A stretch of 64,000 nt of DNA, from contig NZ_LOPW02000006.1 in the NCBI RefSeq assembly GCF_001469875.2, positions 33,461-97,460 of the forward strand, in the 5' to 3' direction. Shown here in pieces: positions 26,526-34,278 of this stretch (its first letter is position 1; every line of letters starts with the position of its first letter). The notes beneath the pieces were generated by a model. It had not been told where the DNA came from, ran no database searches, and saw only the letters and a list, made by a program, of their open reading frames with translations. Origin of the DNA: Haloferax marisrubri. GTDB lineage: Archaea; Halobacteriota; Halobacteria; Halobacteriales; Haloferacaceae. The position numbers and the translations under genes are program-made.

Positions 26526-26927
26526 ATGGACTCGCCACGAGACATCGTCGAGGAGTTCTTCGACCGCATGGAAGACGACCGCAGGGACACCGTCGGCGAC
26601 CTGTTCGCCGAGGACGCCGTCATCACCCTCCCGGGAGCGACCTTCGAGGGACCGACCGCGGCCTACGACTTCCTCGCGCACCTCGAACCGCGCTACGAGT
26701 GGGCGGCAAAGGAGTTCGACCGCTGGATAGAGGCGGGCGACACCGTCGTGAGCGTCGGGTCGCTCTACGGGGCCGACAACGACGGCGCGGACTTTTCGGA
26801 CGTTCGCTACGTCGATATCTACGTCGTCCGCCGGGGCCTCATCGAGCGCCTCGACATCTGGAACGACCTCGCGGTCGACGGCGTCGTTCCGGTCGAGGAC
26901 GCGCCCGCAGTCCCGGCGGAGGAATGA
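26526..26927 (+). CDS. NTF2-like / SnoaL-like protein
   Basis: A 133-residue protein with a cone-shaped NTF2-like fold expected from DIVEEFFDRMEDDRRDTVGDLFAEDAVITLPG, EGPTAAYDFLAHL and VRYVDIYVVRRGLIERLDIWNDL (quoted in part). Such proteins act as small isomerases, hydratases or ligand-binding partners of catabolic enzymes. The start at 26526 (MDSPRDIV) is favoured because a TATA-like AAAAACTA lies about 30 bases upstream; a start at 26490 would take in promoter sequence. Its stop overlaps the next start in an ATGA, so it is the first gene of the plus-strand operon. Confidence 0.8.
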   Translation: MDSPRDIVEEFFDRMEDDRRDTVGDLFAEDAVITLPGATFEGPTAAYDFLAHLEPRYEWAAKEFDRWIEAGDTVVSVGSLYGADNDGADFSDVRYVDIYVVRRGLIERLDIWNDLAVDGVVPVEDAPAVPAEE

Positions 26928-27901
26928 GCGACCGAACCGCGGTCCTCTTCGCGCTCCGCGACGACCCCTCGCTCGTCGTCCGCGCCGAGGAACTTGGCTA
27001 CGAGTCGGCGTGGGCCGCCGAGGGACAGGGCAAGACCGCCTTCGGAAAGCTCGAACGCTGGGCCGTCCACACCGAGGAAATCGGCCTCGCGACCGGCATC
27101 GTCAACGTGTTCTCGCGGACGCCGGCGGCGCTCGCGGCGGCCGCGGCGACCCTCGACGACCACTCCGACGGGCGCGCGATTCTCGGCCTCGGCGTCGCCC
27201 ACCCCGGCGTGGTCGAGACGTTCCACGGCGTCCCCTTCGACCGCCCGCTCTCGCGCCTCCACGAGTACGTCGAACTCGTCCGGCGCTACCTCCGCGGCGA
27301 GGCCGACTCCTTCGACGGGGAGTTCTTCTCGCCCGAGCGCACGAGTTTCTGGGACGCCTTCGAACCCGTCCGCGAGGAGATACCCATCTACAACGGCGCG
27401 CTCGGCCCGGCGAACGTCCGACTCACCGGGCAGGTCGCCGACGGCTGGCTCCCGAACCTCTACCCGCGCCCGCAGTTCGAGGAGGCGCTGGAGTGGCTCG
27501 ATACGGGGGCCGACCGCGCCGGGCGCGACGCGAGCGACGTGGACGTGGCGATGTACGTCCTCACCGCCGTCCACGACGACGCCGACGAGGCGCGCCGGGC
27601 GGCGGCCGAACACGTCGCCTACTACCTGCGCGACGTGCCGGGCTACTACGACCGCGCGGCCGAGCAGGCCGGCTTCGGCGACGAAGTCGAAGCGGTTCGG
27701 GCCGCGCCGACGACGGAGGCCGGGGCGCGCGAACTCTCGGCCGACTTCCTCGACCTCGTGGCGCTGGTCGGCACACCCGACGACGTGCGGGGGCGACTCG
27801 GCGAACTCCGCGAGATGGGCGTCGACCTGCCGGTCGTCCGCGCGCCCGCTGGCGTCGACCGCGAGTGGGTGGCGCGGACGCTGGAGGTGTTCGCCCCGTA
27901 A
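26924..27901 (+). CDS. LLM-class (luciferase-like) flavin- or F420-dependent oxidoreductase
   Basis: A 325-residue TIM-barrel oxidoreductase. Typical stretches are VVRAEELGYESAWAAEG, EIGLATGIVNVFSRTPAALA, GRAILGLGVAHPGVVE and VRLTGQVADGWLPNLYPRPQF. Members use FMN or F420 and include monooxygenases such as RutA (pyrimidine ring opening) and F420-dependent reductases; haloarchaea have F420, so either is possible. It overlaps the NTF2-like gene by four bases and precedes an isochorismatase-type hydrolase, an arrangement reminiscent of RutA-RutB, though similarity to RutA itself is not evident. Confidence 0.85.
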   Translation: MSDRTAVLFALRDDPSLVVRAEELGYESAWAAEGQGKTAFGKLERWAVHTEEIGLATGIVNVFSRTPAALAAAAATLDDHSDGRAILGLGVAHPGVVETFHGVPFDRPLSRLHEYVELVRRYLRGEADSFDGEFFSPERTSFWDAFEPVREEIPIYNGALGPANVRLTGQVADGWLPNLYPRPQFEEALEWLDTGADRAGRDASDVDVAMYVLTAVHDDADEARRAAAEHVAYYLRDVPGYYDRAAEQAGFGDEVEAVRAAPTTEAGARELSADFLDLVALVGTPDDVRGRLGELREMGVDLPVVRAPAGVDREWVARTLEVFAP

Positions 27902-27967
27902 CATGACCTCGCCGAACCGTGCCGTACTTTTATGCTGGATGCCACCGCATCTCAAGCGAAGCGAGTC

Positions 27968-28627
27968 ATGACAGACCGTATCTGGGAGGACCTGCTATCT
28001 GAACAGGATAAACAGGTCATCACGAAGGCTGGTTACGACAAGGAGGGCGCCTCGTCGTGGGAGTCCCGCGGCATGGGCGAGAACCCGATGGTTCTCGTCA
28101 TCGACATGCAGCGGCTCATCGTCGGCGAGAACGCCCCCATCCTCGACGCCATCGAGGAGTATCGCACCGCGATGGGCGACATCGCGTGGGACGCCATCGA
28201 ACACATCGACCCGTTCCTCGACTTCGCGCGGGAGCAGGGGCTTCCGGTGACGTACACGCGGGTCGTCCCGTCGAGCTACGACGACCCCGACCACCCCGAC
28301 CTCGACATCGTCGACCCGGTCGCGCCCGAGGAGGGCGACGCCGTCGTCGACAAGTCCTACGCGTCGGCGTTCTACGGGACCGACCTGCTCTCGCGGCTCG
28401 TCCGCGGCGACCACGACTCGGTCATCATCGTCGGCAACTCCACGAGCGGGTGCGTCCGTGCCACCGCGGTGGACGCAAAGCAGAACGGCTTCAGCGTCAT
28501 TCTGCCGCAGGAGTGCATCTTCGACCGCATCGAGGCGTCGCACAAGATCGGCCTCCTCGACCTGTGGATGAAGTACGCCGAGGTACTGGAGACCGAGGCG
28601 GTCGAGGAGTGGGTCGAGACGCTATGA
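27968..28627 (+). CDS. Isochorismatase-family cysteine amidohydrolase
   Basis: A 219-residue hydrolase with the family catalytic triad: Asp46 in LVIDMQ, Lys129 in VDKSYASAF, and Cys162 in NSTSGCVRATAVDA. The pattern resembles N-carbamoylsarcosine amidase and related carbamoyl- or amide-cleaving enzymes. It likely removes ammonia and CO2, or an amide nitrogen, from an opened ring product. I use the ATG at 27968 (MTDRIWEDL) because an earlier start at 27932 would overlap a TATA-like stretch (CTTTTATGC). Its last bases overlap the next start in ATGA. Confidence 0.88.
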   Translation: MTDRIWEDLLSEQDKQVITKAGYDKEGASSWESRGMGENPMVLVIDMQRLIVGENAPILDAIEEYRTAMGDIAWDAIEHIDPFLDFAREQGLPVTYTRVVPSSYDDPDHPDLDIVDPVAPEEGDAVVDKSYASAFYGTDLLSRLVRGDHDSVIIVGNSTSGCVRATAVDAKQNGFSVILPQECIFDRIEASHKIGLLDLWMKYAEVLETEAVEEWVETL

Positions 28628-30024
28628 CCCACGACCTCGTCATCTCGAACGGCACCGTCGTCACCCCCGAACACGGCACCTTCGAGGCCGACGTGGCGGC
28701 CGACGGCGAGACCATCTCGGCCATCGCCTCGCCCGGCACGCTCTCGGGCGAGACGGAAATCGACGCGACGGGCAAGCACGTGCTCCCGGGCGCAATCGAC
28801 CCGCACACCCACCACGGCATCTACCGCGGACTGGAGGCCGACGCCGAGTCCGAGTCCAAGTCCGACCTCGTCGGCGGCGTGACCACCATCGGGAACTACT
28901 TCCGGCGGGCCGGGGCCTACGAGGAGATTATGCCGGGCTACTTCGACGAGGCGGAGCCGAACTACTACCACGATTACTTCTTCTCGCTCGGCCTGCTCTC
29001 GATGGAGCATATTGAGGAGATTCCGACCATCATCGAGGAGTTCGGCATCACGACGTTCAAGTGGTACATGAACTACAAGGACGCCGCCCGCGAGAAGTTC
29101 GGCGTCGACTGCGACATGCACGACGACTTCGGCGACGCGTTCGTCCGGAAACTCGCCGAACAGGACGTGCCGACGACGCTCGGCTACCACTCCGAGAACG
29201 TCGAAATCACGAACGCGCTCGCCGGCGGCAACGTCTACGTCACCTCCGAGTCCGACGACACCGACGCCGACGCCGACGAGGGCTACGAGGTGATGGTCGA
29301 GGAGTTCCCCGGCTACGCCGAGACGCAGAGCATGGTCGCCGGGGCCGCGCTCGCCAAGGTCCACGGCTACGACGACCGCTTCTACGCGGTCCACATCTCC
29401 GCCGGGGGGACGGCCGACGAACTCGCCGCGCTCCACGACGCGGGCTACCGGGCGTGGGGCGAGACGTGCATCCACTACCTCGCGCTCACCACCGAGGAGT
29501 GCGACGAGCGCATGAAAGTCAACCCGCCGGTCCGGTCGAAAGAAGACCAAGAGACGCTCTGGGAGCGCCTCGCCGACGGCACCATCTCGACTATCGGCAC
29601 CGACCACTGCGCCAACCTCGCGGAGAACAAGTTCGGCGACGGCATCCGCGACAGCCTGCTCGGGTTCCCCTCGACGCCCGTGATGCTCCCGCTCATCCTC
29701 TCGGAGGGCGTCAACGAGGGCCGCATCTCGCTCGAACGCGCCGTCGAGGTGACGAGCACCAACGCGGCGAAGGCGTTCAATCTCTACCCCAAGAAGGGGA
29801 CGGTCAGAGTCGGCAGCGACGCCGACCTCGCCGTCGTCGACCTCGACGAGACGAAGACGGTGACGCCGGAACTGTTACACAGCGTCAGCGGCTACTCCCC
29901 CTACGAGGGCCGAGACGTCACCGGCTGGCCGACTCAGACCGTCGTGAAGGGCGAACTCGCCTACGACGACGGCGAGATAGTCGGCACGAAAGGGCACGGA
30001 ACCCACATCGACCGCCCGGTGTGA
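28624..30024 (+). CDS. Dihydropyrimidinase/hydantoinase-type cyclic amidohydrolase
   Basis: A 466-residue metal-dependent amidohydrolase. The metal site PGAIDPHTHHG gives His61 and His63, Lys146 in FKWYMNY is placed as the carbamylated bridging lysine, and GYHSEN, VHISAGG and GTDHCAN supply the remaining ligands. The ending GTVRVGSDADLAVVDLDE is typical. Such enzymes open cyclic amides such as dihydrouracil, hydantoin or allantoin. It overlaps the preceding amidohydrolase by four bases, making a probable two-step ring-opening and deamidating pair. The natural substrate is unknown. Confidence 0.9.
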   Translation: MTHDLVISNGTVVTPEHGTFEADVAADGETISAIASPGTLSGETEIDATGKHVLPGAIDPHTHHGIYRGLEADAESESKSDLVGGVTTIGNYFRRAGAYEEIMPGYFDEAEPNYYHDYFFSLGLLSMEHIEEIPTIIEEFGITTFKWYMNYKDAAREKFGVDCDMHDDFGDAFVRKLAEQDVPTTLGYHSENVEITNALAGGNVYVTSESDDTDADADEGYEVMVEEFPGYAETQSMVAGAALAKVHGYDDRFYAVHISAGGTADELAALHDAGYRAWGETCIHYLALTTEECDERMKVNPPVRSKEDQETLWERLADGTISTIGTDHCANLAENKFGDGIRDSLLGFPSTPVMLPLILSEGVNEGRISLERAVEVTSTNAAKAFNLYPKKGTVRVGSDADLAVVDLDETKTVTPELLHSVSGYSPYEGRDVTGWPTQTVVKGELAYDDGEIVGTKGHGTHIDRPV

Positions 30025-30154
30025 GCCAGCGACCCGACCCGCCGCCCCACTAACAACGCGGACTGACCGGCCACAGCCGACCGGGCACACGGCCACCCAC
30101 ACGCACCACCAGACGACCACCACACGCGACACAGAACGAGAAGACACACACGAC

Positions 30155-31360
30155 ATGACGAACGACACGAACGGACCACTCGACGGCCTCGTCGTCCTCG
30201 AAGCCGGGTCGATGATATCCGGCCCGACCGTCGGCCGCTTCATGGCCGACTTCGGGGCGACGGTCATCAAAATCGAACACCCGGCGTTCGGCGACCACAT
30301 CCGCCGCTTCGGTCCACAGAAAGACGGCGTCGGCCTCTGGCACAAGTACCTCTCGCGGAACAAGCAGTCTGTCACCCTGAACATCTCCACCGACGAGGGC
30401 GCGGCGGTGTTCGAGGACCTCGTGAGCGAGGCCGACCTCCTCATCGAGAACTTCCGACCCGGCACGCTCGAACGCTGGAACGTCGGCTGGGAGCGACTCT
30501 CCGAGGTCAACGACGACCTCGTGATGCTTCGGATGTCCGGCTTCGGACAGACCGGCCCGTATTCCGAGCGCCCCGGCTTCGGGACGCTCGCGGAGGCGAT
30601 GTCCGGCTTTGCTTACCTCAACGGCTTCCCCGACTCGCCCCCGTTGCTCCCGCCGACCGGCCTCGCTGACAACATCGCGGCGCTGTTTTCGACGTTCGCG
30701 GTGATGTTCGCGCTCTATCACCGCGACGTCCACGGCGGCGGCGGCCAGTACATCGACACGAGCCTCATCGAACCCATCTTCGGCCTGCTCGGCCCGCAAC
30801 CGCTCCGCTACGACCAACTCGGCGAAATCGAGTCGCGGTCGGGCAACCGCTCGACCTCGTCGGCCCCGCGGAACGTCTACCGGACGGGCGACGACCGCTG
30901 GGTCGCCATCTCCGCGAGCGCGCAACCGCTCGCGGAACGGACGTTCGACGCCATCGGCCGCCCCGACCTGAAAGACGACCCGCGGTTCGAGACCAACGAG
31001 GACCGACTGGAACACGTCGACGAACTCGACGCCATCATCCAAGACTGGATGGACGACCACAGCCGCGAGGAGGTGCTCGCGGCGTTCGAGGAGGCCGACG
31101 CGACGCTCGCGCCGGTGTACAACGTCGAGGACATCCTCAACGACGAGCACTACGCGGCGCGCGAGGCGTTCCTGACGGTCGACGACCCGGACCTCGGCGA
31201 GGCGGTCGTCCAGAACGCCTTCCCGAAGTTCTCGGAGACGCCGGGGCGGGTGGACCACCTCGGGCCGTCGCTCGGTGAACACAACGACGCGGTCTATCGC
31301 GACCGACTCGGCTACGACGAGTCGGTGCTTTCGGACCTCGAAGCGGAGGACGTGATATGA
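30155..31360 (+). CDS. CaiB/BaiF (class III) CoA-transferase
   Basis: A 401-residue CoA-transferase. The N-terminal segment GLVVLEAGSMISGPTVGRFMADFGATVIKIEHP (quoted in part) and the sequence NKQSVTLNISTDEG mark the family; Asp172 in TGLADNIAA is positioned as the catalytic aspartate that forms the mixed anhydride. These enzymes move CoA between dicarboxylates such as succinate and mesaconate, citramalate, itaconate or oxalate. It overlaps the next lyase gene by four bases. A gap of about 130 bases separates it from the cyclic amidase upstream. Confidence 0.92.
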   Translation: MTNDTNGPLDGLVVLEAGSMISGPTVGRFMADFGATVIKIEHPAFGDHIRRFGPQKDGVGLWHKYLSRNKQSVTLNISTDEGAAVFEDLVSEADLLIENFRPGTLERWNVGWERLSEVNDDLVMLRMSGFGQTGPYSERPGFGTLAEAMSGFAYLNGFPDSPPLLPPTGLADNIAALFSTFAVMFALYHRDVHGGGGQYIDTSLIEPIFGLLGPQPLRYDQLGEIESRSGNRSTSSAPRNVYRTGDDRWVAISASAQPLAERTFDAIGRPDLKDDPRFETNEDRLEHVDELDAIIQDWMDDHSREEVLAAFEEADATLAPVYNVEDILNDEHYAAREAFLTVDDPDLGEAVVQNAFPKFSETPGRVDHLGPSLGEHNDAVYRDRLGYDESVLSDLEAEDVI

Positions 31361-32316
31361 GCCTCCTCGACTCGATTCCGGAGCGCGTCCACGTCGTCGA
31401 GATGCTGCCCCGCGACGGGTTCCAGCGCCTCGACGAGTTCGTCCCGACCGACGAGAAAGTCGAGATAATCGACGCCCTCTCGGACACCGGCGTGGACGAA
31501 ATCGAGATTTCGTCGTTCACCCACCCGAAGGCCGTCCCGACCCTGCGGGACGCCGACGAGGTGGCGAAGCGAATCACCCGCCGCGACGGCGTGACCTACC
31601 GGGCGCTCGTCCCCAACCTCCGGGGCATGGAGCGCGCCGTCGAGGCCGAGGTTGACAAGGTGAACGCGCTCGTCACGGTGAGCGAGACCTACACGAGGAA
31701 AAACCAGAACCGCACCCGCGAGGAGGTGCTCGCGGAGATGGACGACATCGTCGAACTCGCCCACGACCACGGCATCGAGGTCGAAGCCGGGATGGGGACG
31801 AGTTTCTACTGCCCCTACGAGGGCGCAATCGACCCCGCGGAGACCCTCGCGGTCGTCGACAGCGTCGTCGAATCCGGCGTCGACGAGGTGACGCTGGCGA
31901 CGACGATGGGCCTCGCCAACCCGGTCGAAATCACGGAGCGCTTCACCGCCGCGTTCGAAGCCCATCCGGGCCTCGACATGGGCCTACATCTCCACGACAC
32001 GAACGGGATGAGCCTCGCTAACACGCTGGCCGCGATGGCCGTCGGCGTCGACCGCTTCGACGCCTCGGTCTGCGGGCTCGGCGGCGGCGTCGTCCTCCCC
32101 GGCGACATGTCGGGCGTCGGCAACACGCCGACCGAGGACCTCGTCCAGATGCTCGAACGCATGGGCGTCGGCCACGGCGTCGACTTCGGCCGCATCGAGG
32201 CGGCCGCCCACGACGTGTCCGACCGACTGGGCCTCGGCCTGACGAGTCACGTCCTCGCGGGCGGCACCGTCGAGGGCGTCCTCGACACCGTCGCGGCCGA
32301 CGGGGAGGAGGACTGA
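31357..32316 (+). CDS. HMG-CoA-lyase-like aldolase lacking the canonical catalytic Cys
   Basis: A 319-residue DRE-TIM-type lyase. VEMLPRDGFQRLDEFVPTDE corresponds to the HMG-CoA lyase opening (RDGLQ), SSFTHPKAVPTLRDADEV follows, and LHLHDTNGMSLANT supplies metal ligands His211 and His213. In HMG-CoA lyase the active-site loop is GLGGCP; here it is GLGGGVVLPGDMSGVGN, so the catalytic Cys is Gly244. A Cys sits just before (SVCGLGG, Cys239). Reaction chemistry therefore probably differs: it may cleave another acyl-CoA or hydroxy acid. It sits between the CoA-transferase and the hydro-lyase genes. Confidence 0.85.
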   Translation: MSLLDSIPERVHVVEMLPRDGFQRLDEFVPTDEKVEIIDALSDTGVDEIEISSFTHPKAVPTLRDADEVAKRITRRDGVTYRALVPNLRGMERAVEAEVDKVNALVTVSETYTRKNQNRTREEVLAEMDDIVELAHDHGIEVEAGMGTSFYCPYEGAIDPAETLAVVDSVVESGVDEVTLATTMGLANPVEITERFTAAFEAHPGLDMGLHLHDTNGMSLANTLAAMAVGVDRFDASVCGLGGGVVLPGDMSGVGNTPTEDLVQMLERMGVGHGVDFGRIEAAAHDVSDRLGLGLTSHVLAGGTVEGVLDTVAADGEED

Positions 32317-32317
32317 G

Positions 32318-33631
32318 ATGTCCGGCAAGACCCTCGCGGAGAAACTGCTCTCGGAGAAATCGGGCACCGACGCCCGCGCCGGCGACTACGTCGAAGCCGA
32401 CGTGGACGTGGCGATGGCCCACGACATCACCGGGCCGCTCGCGTTCCAGACGTTCGACGAGGTGACGGGCGACGACGGCGAGCTGTTCGCGCCCGACCGG
32501 ACCGTCTTTACCATCGACCACCACGCTCCCGCGGACGGGGTGCAGGCCGCGAACAACCACAACGCGGTCCGCGAGTTCGCGGCGGAACACGGCGCGAACC
32601 AGTTCGACGTGGGCGACGGCATCTGCCACGCCGTCCTCGTCGAGGAGGGCTTCGTCGGCCCCGGCGACCTCGTCATCGGGGCGGACTCCCACTCGACGAC
32701 CTACGGCGGCATCGGCGCGTTCGGGACCGGCGTCGGCTCGACCGACCTCGGAACCGCGCTCGCGACGGGCGAACTCTGGTTCCGTGTCCCGAAGACGCTG
32801 CGCTTCGAGGTCGACGGCGACCTCCAAGACGGCGTCTACGCGAAGGACCTCATCCTTCGATTCATCGGCGACGTGGGCTTCGACGGCTGTACCTACATGG
32901 CCGCCGAGTACGCCGGGAGCACCATCGAGTCGCTCCCGATTCACGAGCGCCTCGTCCTGTCGAACATGGCCATCGAGATGGGCGGTAAGACGGGCCTCGT
33001 CGCGCCCGACGAGCGGACCGAGTCGTACCTCGAACGCCAGACCGGGAACGAAATCGACCTCGCGGACGCGTTCGTCTCCGACGACGACGCCGACTACGAG
33101 GCGGTCCACAGCTACGACGCGGCCGACCTCGCCCCGCAGGTCTCGAAGCCGTCGAACCCCGAGAATGCGGTGGACGTGACCGAGGTCGCGGGCACCGAAG
33201 TCGACCAGCTGTTCGTCGGCACCTGCACGAACGGCCGGTACGAGGACATCAAAATCGTCGCGGACATCCTCGCGGGCGAGACCATCGCCCCGAACGTCCG
33301 GATGGTCGTCGTCCCCGCCTCGAAGTCCGTCTACCAGCACATGCTCCAGACGGGCGTCTTCCAGACGCTCACCGACGCCGGCGCGGTCATCCAGAGCGCC
33401 GGCTGTGGCCCCTGTGCGGGCTATCATCAGGGCGTCCTCGGCGACGGCGACGTCTGTCTCGCCACGGCGAACCGGAACTTCCCCGGCCGCGAGGGGTCGA
33501 TGGAGTCGTCGGTCTACCTGTCGAGTCCGGCGACCGTCGGCGCGAGCGCGCTGTACGGCGAAATCACCGACCCCCGCGAGGTCGAGACGAAACGCTACGA
33601 CGACACGGTCTTCGCGGAGGTGCTACCATGA
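32318..33631 (+). CDS. Aconitase-superfamily hydro-lyase, large subunit (LeuC/HacA type)
   Basis: A 437-residue large subunit of the short archaeal LeuC/HacA type. The [4Fe-4S] ligands fit GTCTNGR and SAGCGPCAG, and GADSHSTTYGGIGAFGTGVGSTDLG is the usual substrate-side stretch. It dehydrates or hydrates a 2- or 3-hydroxy di/tricarboxylate together with the small subunit encoded next. Isopropylmalate, homoaconitate and 2,3-dimethylmalate enzymes all belong here. The absence of LeuA or LeuB nearby and the catabolic setting argue against leucine biosynthesis. It starts two bases after the stop of the lyase. Confidence 0.88.
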   Translation: MSGKTLAEKLLSEKSGTDARAGDYVEADVDVAMAHDITGPLAFQTFDEVTGDDGELFAPDRTVFTIDHHAPADGVQAANNHNAVREFAAEHGANQFDVGDGICHAVLVEEGFVGPGDLVIGADSHSTTYGGIGAFGTGVGSTDLGTALATGELWFRVPKTLRFEVDGDLQDGVYAKDLILRFIGDVGFDGCTYMAAEYAGSTIESLPIHERLVLSNMAIEMGGKTGLVAPDERTESYLERQTGNEIDLADAFVSDDDADYEAVHSYDAADLAPQVSKPSNPENAVDVTEVAGTEVDQLFVGTCTNGRYEDIKIVADILAGETIAPNVRMVVVPASKSVYQHMLQTGVFQTLTDAGAVIQSAGCGPCAGYHQGVLGDGDVCLATANRNFPGREGSMESSVYLSSPATVGASALYGEITDPREVETKRYDDTVFAEVLP

Positions 33632-34158
33632 CGGACGCGTTCGCCGGCGACGGCGGCCGCCCGGACCCGGCCGAACCCGGTCGCGCGTGGGTCTTCGGCG
33701 ACAACATCGACACCGACCAGATAACCCCGTCGCGCTTCATCGTCTCGTCGGACCCCGACGAACTCGCCAGCCACGCCTTCGAGGACCTCAGGCCCGAGTT
33801 CTCCGAGTCGGTCGAGTCCGGCGACTTCGTCGTCGCCGGCGAGAACTTCGGGAGCGGGTCGTCGCGGGAGCACTCGCCGCTGTCGCTCGTCGGCGCGGGC
33901 GTCTCGGCGGTCGTCGCGCAGTCGTTCGCGCGCATCTTCTTCCGCAACGCCATCAACCTCGGCCTGCCGGTGCTCATCTGCCCCGGCGCGGACGCCATCG
34001 AGGACGGCGACGAGATTCACGTCGACCTCGACGCGGGCGTCGTGACGAATCACACGCGAGACGAGACCTACGAGGCGGAGGCGCTCCCCGAGTTCCTCCA
34101 GTCGCTCGTCGAACAGGGAGGACTGAAAGCCTACACGAAGGCGAAACTCGACGGCTGA
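33628..34158 (+). CDS. Aconitase-superfamily hydro-lyase, small subunit (LeuD/HacB type)
   Basis: A 176-residue swivel-domain small subunit. GDNIDTDQITPSRFIVSSD and ENFGSGSSREHSPLSLVGAG are the family hallmarks; the latter carries the catalytic Ser in GSGSSREH (residues 75-82). The specificity loop after the IxP motif reads RFIV (36-39). As I recall, methanogen LeuD has YLVY and HacB YLRT there, so the expected substrate differs from both. It overlaps the large-subunit gene by four bases and ends the operon. Confidence 0.88.
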   Translation: MTDAFAGDGGRPDPAEPGRAWVFGDNIDTDQITPSRFIVSSDPDELASHAFEDLRPEFSESVESGDFVVAGENFGSGSSREHSPLSLVGAGVSAVVAQSFARIFFRNAINLGLPVLICPGADAIEDGDEIHVDLDAGVVTNHTRDETYEAEALPEFLQSLVEQGGLKAYTKAKLDG

Positions 34159-34278
34159 GCGGGCACTCGGCTCACGTCATACCGCTTCCGCCGCATCGAC
34201 CGACGACCGCACAGAGGCACCCGCGAACGCCGTTCCGAGACGGCTGTTTTCCACGATTTTCGCGCTCCGAACGACCGG

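Noticed and set aside
26396-26923. Upstream extension of the luciferase-like gene
   Set aside because: It would overlap the NTF2-like gene entirely and encode Arg-rich sequence; the ATGA overlap at 26924 gives a better start.
26924-28627. A Rut pyrimidine pathway
   Set aside because: No RutC-F counterparts are seen, and the oxidoreductase shows no clear RutA-specific stretches.
31357-32316. True HMG-CoA lyase of leucine degradation
   Set aside because: The catalytic Cys of the GLGGCP loop is absent and no other leucine-degradation genes are present.
32318-34158. Leucine biosynthesis leuCD
   Set aside because: No leuA or leuB nearby, catabolic neighbours and an unusual specificity loop; kept as general LeuCD-type hydro-lyase.
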